Source of the DNA: Pseudofrankia asymbiotica | Lineage (GTDB): Bacteria > Actinomycetota > Actinomycetes > Frankiales > Frankiaceae | Direction: 5' to 3' | NCBI RefSeq assembly: GCF_001983105.1 | Contig: NZ_MOMC01000095.1 | Location: forward strand, 22,192 to 30,013 | Length of the DNA stretch: 7,822 nucleotides | Shown here: piece after piece, positions 6,241 through 7,822 of the stretch | How positions within the stretch are numbered: the stretch's first letter is position 1 | Layout: every line of letters starts with the position of its first letter | Position numbers and translations under genes: made by a program | The notes under the pieces: model-generated | What the model saw: the letters and a program-made list of their open reading frames with translations, nothing else | Told to the model about the DNA's origin: nothing | Database searches by the model: none

Positions 6241-6735
6241 ATGCGGGTGCAGGACGTGACGGAGATCGTCTCTGGCCTCCGGGAGGAGGGCATCACGATC
6301 TGGGTGGACGGCGGTTGGTGCGTGGACGCGCTGGTGGGACGACAGACCCGCCTCCACGCGGACCTCGACATCGCGATAGCCCGAGCGGACGAGGAACGGC
6401 TGCGCGCATGGTTCAAGGCGGGCGGCTACGTCGAGATACCCCGCCCGGGCGCAACGCCGGCGAACTTCGTACTCGGCGACGCGTCCGGCCGACAGGTCGA
6501 CGTTCACGTCTTCGAGTTCGCCGAGGACGGCAGTCTCCGCTACGGCATCGCCTACCCGAAGGAGTCACTGACCGGACAGGCCACGCTGGGCGATGTTCCG
6601 GTCCGCTGCATCGCCGCGGAGTGGATGTTTCGCTTCAAGACGGCCTACCCGCCCGCTCCGAAAGACCTCGCCGACGACGTACGTGCGCTGCACGAGGAGT
6701 TCGGCTTCGCGATTCCCCCAAGCCACGCAGGCTGA
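6241..6735 (+). CDS. Aminoglycoside/lincosamide nucleotidyltransferase-like protein
   Basis: A small minimal-type nucleotidyltransferase of 164 residues resembling the ANT(2'')/Lnu group (Aminoglyc_resit-type fold), whose members transfer AMP to hydroxyl groups of antibiotics. The signature region reads VDGGWCVDALVGRQTR followed by HADLDIA. G24-G25 and the acidic pair D41-x-D43 fit nucleotide and metal binding, and D87 in QVDVHVFEF is the likely third carboxylate. Length is close to ANT(2'')-Ia and LnuA (about 160-180). Known members confer resistance to gentamicin-type or lincosamide drugs, but environmental relatives are often uncharacterised, so resistance is not shown here. The ATG at 6241 is the first good start after an in-frame TGA at 6184-6186; no strong ribosome binding site is visible, so leaderless or weak translation is possible. 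It is followed by a 12-bp palindrome and then by copy 1 of the repeated element. Confidence 0.82.
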   Translation: MRVQDVTEIVSGLREEGITIWVDGGWCVDALVGRQTRLHADLDIAIARADEERLRAWFKAGGYVEIPRPGATPANFVLGDASGRQVDVHVFEFAEDGSLRYGIAYPKESLTGQATLGDVPVRCIAAEWMFRFKTAYPPAPKDLADDVRALHEEFGFAIPPSHAG

Positions 6736-6759
6736 ATTGACCGACGCGCGCACGCCCGT

Positions 6760-6771
6760 AGACCCGGGTCT
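6760..6771. repeat. Perfect 12-bp palindrome AGACCCGGGTCT
   Basis: A perfect palindrome 24 bp after the nucleotidyltransferase stop codon and just before copy 1 of the repeated element. With no loop it is a poor RNA terminator. It might be a protein binding site, or chance in GC-rich DNA. Confidence 0.4.
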
Positions 6772-6784
6772 GGCGCCGTGGTAA

Positions 6785-6919
6785 CCGGCGGACTGCGCCC
6801 GAGCTGTGTGGCGTGTGCAACGCGGGCGCGGACCAAGGGTCGGCCCGGTTGCCAAAAGATGCTGGTGAGACGCCTAGTCGTGCGTCAGCCCGATCGGTAC
6901 CACCCCTTGGTTGCACACG
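6785..6919. repeat. Structured direct repeat, copy 1
   Basis: This segment recurs at 7482-7616, offset by 697 bp and in the same orientation. In the core 6795-6879 I count 70 of 85 identical bases with no gaps; 14 of the 15 differences are transitions. Beyond the core, similarity continues with two compensating one-base shifts up to TGCACA (6912-6917). Within this copy, CGTGTGCAAC (6812-6821) is exactly complementary to GTTGCACACG (6910-6919), and GGACC (6830-6834) pairs with GGTACC (6896-6901) leaving one bulged A. A second, mutually exclusive or pseudoknotted helix pairs GCGCCCG (6795-6801) with CGGGCGC (6823-6829). It lies between the convergent 3' ends of the nucleotidyltransferase and globin genes. 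It could be a folded RNA, a recombination site or a non-autonomous mobile repeat; I recognise no named family. Confidence 0.8.
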
Positions 6920-6922
6920 TGC

Positions 6923-6949
6923 GAGCCAGGCTCCCCCGGCCCACGTGGG
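6923..6949. terminator. Two small palindromes after the globin stop codon
   Basis: GAGCCAGGCTC (6923-6933) and CCCACGTGGG (6940-6949) are short adjacent inverted repeats just beyond the globin gene's 3' end (minus strand). They may act as a weak terminator. The stems are only five base pairs each. Confidence 0.25.
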
Positions 6950-6958
6950 TGGTCTCTG

Positions 6959-7402
6959 TCAGTCCTTCGGCCAGTTCCAGGCCGGCACCTCGCGGATGGG
7001 GTGCAGATCGGCGTCGGTGACGGCGTGGGAGTTCTGCTGAGCGACGTGGGCTCCGAATTCGACATGCTCGCGGAACGCCCGCCGGAACGGCGCGTCGTCT
7101 GGCATCCCGACCTCGTCCAGCGCCTCGAGATATGCGGCGACGAACCTGTCCCGTTGCTCGTCGCTGATCTTCAGGCCGCGGTGCACGTCGATGAGGTACT
7201 GGAAGCCAAGCTGCCTGGTGAAACGGTCAGGCCCTCCGAACGACTCGGCGGTGAACCACGTCAGGTGATCGACATGGGTCGGCACCCGCTCGGTGAACAG
7301 TGTCCGCAGCGCCGGGTCGGCCAGTGCCTTCGCGTAGAACGCCTCTTCAAGTCGGTGCAGGCCCTCGTCCCCGCCCGCGTGCTCGTACAACGGCTCTGTC
7401 AC
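6959..7402 (-). CDS. Truncated haemoglobin (2-on-2 globin), group II-like
   Basis: Haem-binding truncated globin of 147 residues; family members bind O2, NO or CO and are linked to oxygen or nitrosative-stress handling. The start GTG at 7402 is chosen because GGGAGG (7414-7409) lies six bases upstream; an in-frame TTG at 7432 would add ten residues without such a site. Visible features: YEHAGG at the N-terminus (helix A), FYAKAL with Tyr23 at the B10 ligand-contact position, ESFGGPDRF before helix F, and IDVHRGLKIS with H74 as proximal haem ligand. At the position where group II globins have the hallmark Trp G8 (compare DAWL in the mycobacterial protein), this protein has Phe87 (DRFV). The C-terminal tail after QQNSHA is about 20 residues long and ends in WNWPKD. 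The gene is the only one between two copies of the structured repeat and converges with the nucleotidyltransferase gene. Confidence 0.87.
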   Translation of the reverse strand: MTEPLYEHAGGDEGLHRLEEAFYAKALADPALRTLFTERVPTHVDHLTWFTAESFGGPDRFTRQLGFQYLIDVHRGLKISDEQRDRFVAAYLEALDEVGMPDDAPFRRAFREHVEFGAHVAQQNSHAVTDADLHPIREVPAWNWPKD

Positions 7403-7481
7403 AGGACGCCTCCCGGCCGTCGTTGCGGACAACCCCCTACGACGACCATAGAGCGCGTTCGCCCGGCATCGCGCGCGGCGG

Positions 7482-7616
7482 CGGGCGTACCGCGCCCGAG
7501 CCGTGCGACATGCGCAACACGGGTGCGGACCAAGGGTCGGCCCGACTACCTAGAGACGCTGGTGAGACGCCTGATCTACGCCGGCACGATGGGTAACCAC
7601 CCCCGGGCTGCACATA
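7482..7616. repeat. Structured direct repeat, copy 2
   Basis: Second copy of the element at 6785-6919, upstream of both the globin gene (minus) and the partial gene at 7664 (plus). Arms 7510-7518 and 7607-7615 pair at 7 of 9 positions; one position shows a compensated change (G-C in copy 1, A-T here), while two pairs are lost. The helix GCGCCCG (7492-7498) with CGGGTGC (7520-7526) is kept through one G-U pair. A small internal hairpin TGCG-acatg-CGCA (7503-7515) strengthens the weaker wobble-paired form in copy 1. GGACC (7527-7531) faces GGTAACC (7592-7598) with two unpaired A instead of one. Confidence 0.8.
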
Positions 7617-7663
7617 GGGTGCTTCCGCGTAGACCTGTCGCTCCTCGAAACCAGGTCAGTACC

Positions 7664-7822
7664 TTGACTCGCGTGGAGTACGCCTCCGTATCTGCCTGGC
7701 TGCCCGCCATCCTGGCCGACTTCGCCGGCACGCCCGCGGCGGGCTGGGAGGTACGACTGATCGACTTCGACCCGGCGCGGCCCGGCGATGTCATGGCTGC
7801 GCGACGTCGCGGATACGCCCGA
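7664..7822 (+). CDS. N-terminal part of an unidentified protein (cut by window edge)
   Basis: An open frame runs to the window edge with coding-like composition (high GC at third positions). It begins with TTG at 7664, preceded by AGG (7653-7655) at eight bases; GTG at 7673 is the alternative start and GTG 7619 is possible but overlaps the repeat. The 53 visible residues include a helix-like WLPAILADFAG and a strand-like GWEVRLIDFDPARPGDVM. I do not recognise the family. Copy 2 of the structured repeat ends about 48 bp upstream, so it would lie in the 5' untranslated region if transcription starts before it. Confidence 0.5.
   Translation, partial: MTRVEYASVSAWLPAILADFAGTPAAGWEVRLIDFDPARPGDVMAARRRGYAR

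Noticed and set aside
6795..6919. Cobalamin-type riboswitch or group II intron fragment
   Set aside because: Some motifs looked superficially similar (GTGCGAC-like and GAGCCGTG-like), but the required conserved boxes and a domain V hairpin are not present.
7403..7432. TTG start adding ten residues to the globin
   Set aside because: GTG at 7402 has GGGAGG six bases upstream and begins directly at the conserved globin N-terminus; TTG 7432 has no comparable site.
6785..7616. CRISPR array
   Set aside because: Only two long, imperfect copies separated by a whole gene; no short regularly spaced repeats.

Overview
The window is GC-rich DNA with strong G/C preference at third codon positions, GTG and TTG starts, and gene families common in filamentous high-GC Actinomycetota (Frankia, Streptomyces and Pseudonocardia types). 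The genus cannot be fixed from the sequence alone. It reads as a short metabolic locus followed by accessory DNA.

Left part (1-3207): a Rieske non-haem iron oxygenase alpha subunit, cut by the window edge, is divergent from an aldehyde dehydrogenase. They share a 125-bp intergenic region with two 8-bp direct repeats spaced 18 bp, which suggests joint control of an oxidative catabolic pathway. A small four-helix membrane protein of unknown function follows the dehydrogenase, possibly in the same transcript.

Middle (3213-5087): a minus-strand gene encodes a cytoplasmic helix-turn-helix domain, a low-complexity linker, one membrane helix and an incomplete WD40 propeller. Its HTH domain is complete only if translation starts upstream of the first in-frame ATG. 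A CTG with a well-placed ribosome binding site, overlapping the stop of a 19-codon upstream ORF, is the best candidate. Its 3' end lies in an imperfect palindrome where WD40 similarity has already stopped.

Right part (5266-7822): a small secreted protein with four cysteines in its mature part and visibly lower GC; about 500 bp with no convincing gene; a small nucleotidyltransferase of the ANT(2'')/lincosamide type; a truncated haemoglobin on the minus strand; and the start of an unidentified plus-strand gene. The globin gene is bracketed by two directly repeated copies of a roughly 130-bp element. The copies are about 80% identical, differ mostly by transitions, and contain complementary arms, so they could form a folded RNA or a recombination site. 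This repeat pair is the most unusual thing in the window. A cassette-like or mobile origin for the globin unit is a hypothesis, not a demonstrated fact.
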